DNA of 64,000 nt from Rhizobium leguminosarum bv. viciae USDA 2370 (GTDB taxonomy: Bacteria; Pseudomonadota; Alphaproteobacteria; Rhizobiales; Rhizobiaceae), in assembly GCF_002008365.1 (NCBI RefSeq), contig NZ_MRDL01000001.1:288907-352906 (forward strand). Direction: 5' to 3'. The notes beneath the pieces are model-generated. The model saw only the letters and a list, made by a program, of their open reading frames with translations. It did no database searches and was not told the origin of the DNA. Below are positions 63,310-64,000 of the stretch, in pieces; position 1 is the stretch's first letter; each line of letters starts with the position of its first letter. The position numbers and the translations under genes are program-made.

Positions 63310-64000
63310 TCACCCGACGAGCTGCGGCCGGAAGACGACGTCGGCGTAGTAATTGGTTGAATTGTAGCTGTTGGTCGGGAAGAGACCTGTGGTGGCGGAA
63401 CCGCCATAGGCATAGAGGCCATTGCCAGTGGCCGGAGCCGTCAACGGGCCGTTGGTGACGGCGGCCGTAAAGAAATTGCTGGTCGCCACGTAAGCGCCTG
63501 TCGTGTGATAGGAGGCGACATAGGTTGTGTTGGCGGCGATGGTGACGGGGTTTGTGAAGTTCACCGTCTGCCAGCCGCTCGCGGTGGTGGTGGTGAAGGT
63601 GGCGGTGCCGAGCTTGGTGCCCGTCGCGGTCCAAAGGTCGACGACGTTCTGGCCGTTGTCATTGGCGCTGCGATAGAACCTGATGCCTGTGACATCCCCG
63701 GCAACGTTCGACGTGAACTTGACGCCGAGCTCGAGCTGCTGACCATCGTTGACGTTGGTCAGGGTCGGCGTGCTGGAGGCAGAGAACAGGCTATAGGTCG
63801 TCGGCGCCGTCGACACGGCGATGTTGAAGGTCTCGTTGGCGGCAAGGCCGCCAAGGTCGGTTGCCGTCACCTTGACGCCGTAGGTTCCTGACGTTGTCGG
63901 CGTGCCGGAGAACGTGCGTGTCGAGGCGCTGAAGCTCAGCCAGGAAGGCAGCGCCGTGCCGTCGGCAGCGGTTGCCGAATAGGCCAGCGTCTCGCCGCTG
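63310..64000 (-). CDS. DUF4082 exoprotein, C-terminal part (runs off the window)
   Basis: 230 codons are present; the start lies beyond 64000. Visible: part of a dystroglycan-type cadherin-like/putative Ig module ([37 protein letters not shown]), then one DUF4082 module ([40 protein letters not shown]). It ends [14 protein letters not shown], almost the same as the end of the giant protein at 56423. The shared end may be part of a type I secretion signal. Followed by COG0523 copy B. Confidence 0.82.
   Translation of the reverse strand, partial: SGETLAYSATAADGTALPSWLSFSASTRTFSGTPTTSGTYGVKVTATDLGGLAANETFNIAVSTAPTTYSLFSASSTPTLTNVNDGQQLELGVKFTSNVAGDVTGIRFYRSANDNGQNVVDLWTATGTKLGTATFTTTTASGWQTVNFTNPVTIAANTTYVASYHTTGAYVATSNFFTAAVTNGPLTAPATGNGLYAYGGSATTGLFPTNSYNSTNYYADVVFRPQLVG

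Noticed and set aside
1..64000. tRNA/rRNA genes, CRISPR arrays, insertion sequences
   Set aside because: None recognised on either strand: no regular repeat-spacer pattern, transposase frame or tRNA-like sequence was noticed.

Overview
The window looks like chromosomal or large-replicon DNA of a fast-growing Rhizobium (R. leguminosarum / R. etli type). It is GC-rich and dense in ABC transporters and sugar-acid catabolism. It carries a glp operon in the order described for R. leguminosarum (glpR-D-S-T-P-Q-U-V-K) and two sites matching the alphaproteobacterial general-stress (EcfG) promoter. No tRNA, rRNA, CRISPR array, intact insertion sequence or prophage was seen.

Layout. 1-5149: end of a peptide-type ABC binding protein, then a plus-strand catabolic set (DapA/NanA-family aldolase, sialidase-like beta-propeller, iron-dependent alcohol dehydrogenase, PdxA2-like dehydrogenase). 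5163-7089: an Xre/RES toxin-antitoxin pair and a catalytic-domain-only alanyl-tRNA synthetase paralogue whose start is separated from its body by a one-base frameshift. 7203-9813: NitT/TauT-type ABC importer. 9866-16280: VOC protein, AraC regulator, and a divergent ribose-type sugar ABC operon. 16319-26461: the complete glycerol regulon (regulator, GlpD, ABC importer, glycerol kinase) with candidate GlpR sites and intercistronic stem-loops. 26556-35492: housekeeping and small envelope or stress genes, including a 54-residue DUF1328 protein behind an EcfG promoter, an ABC-F ATPase and an aldose epimerase. 35534-39116: EmrAB-type efflux pump with a divergent TetR regulator. 39242-41194: mannonate dehydratase and its GntR regulator. 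41479-42173: small stress-type genes. 42508-46527: surface polysaccharide genes (O-antigen ligase, CapD-like dehydratase, sugar transferase). 46700-47165: a gene graveyard with remnants of three unrelated genes. 47228-51019: a small RMF/CrpP-like protein, adenine deaminase and L-2-hydroxyglutarate oxidase.

51178-64000 (and beyond) is the most unusual part. All genes are on the minus strand. In transcription order they are: a DUF4082 exoprotein (cut by the window edge), a COG0523 GTPase, a giant (about 1,800-residue) modular DUF4082 exoprotein with an N,N-dimethylformamidase-like domain, a second COG0523 GTPase, a small unknown protein, a HlyB-like type I secretion ABC transporter and its HlyD-type adaptor. 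The exoprotein/COG0523 unit is present twice. I infer a dedicated type I secretion system for large non-RTX surface or secreted proteins, linked to metal-homeostasis GTPases. I know of no description of this combination as a system.

All function calls rest on reading translated sequence and motifs by eye. Starts were moved from the longest open frame to the codon with the best Shine-Dalgarno sequence wherever that was clear.
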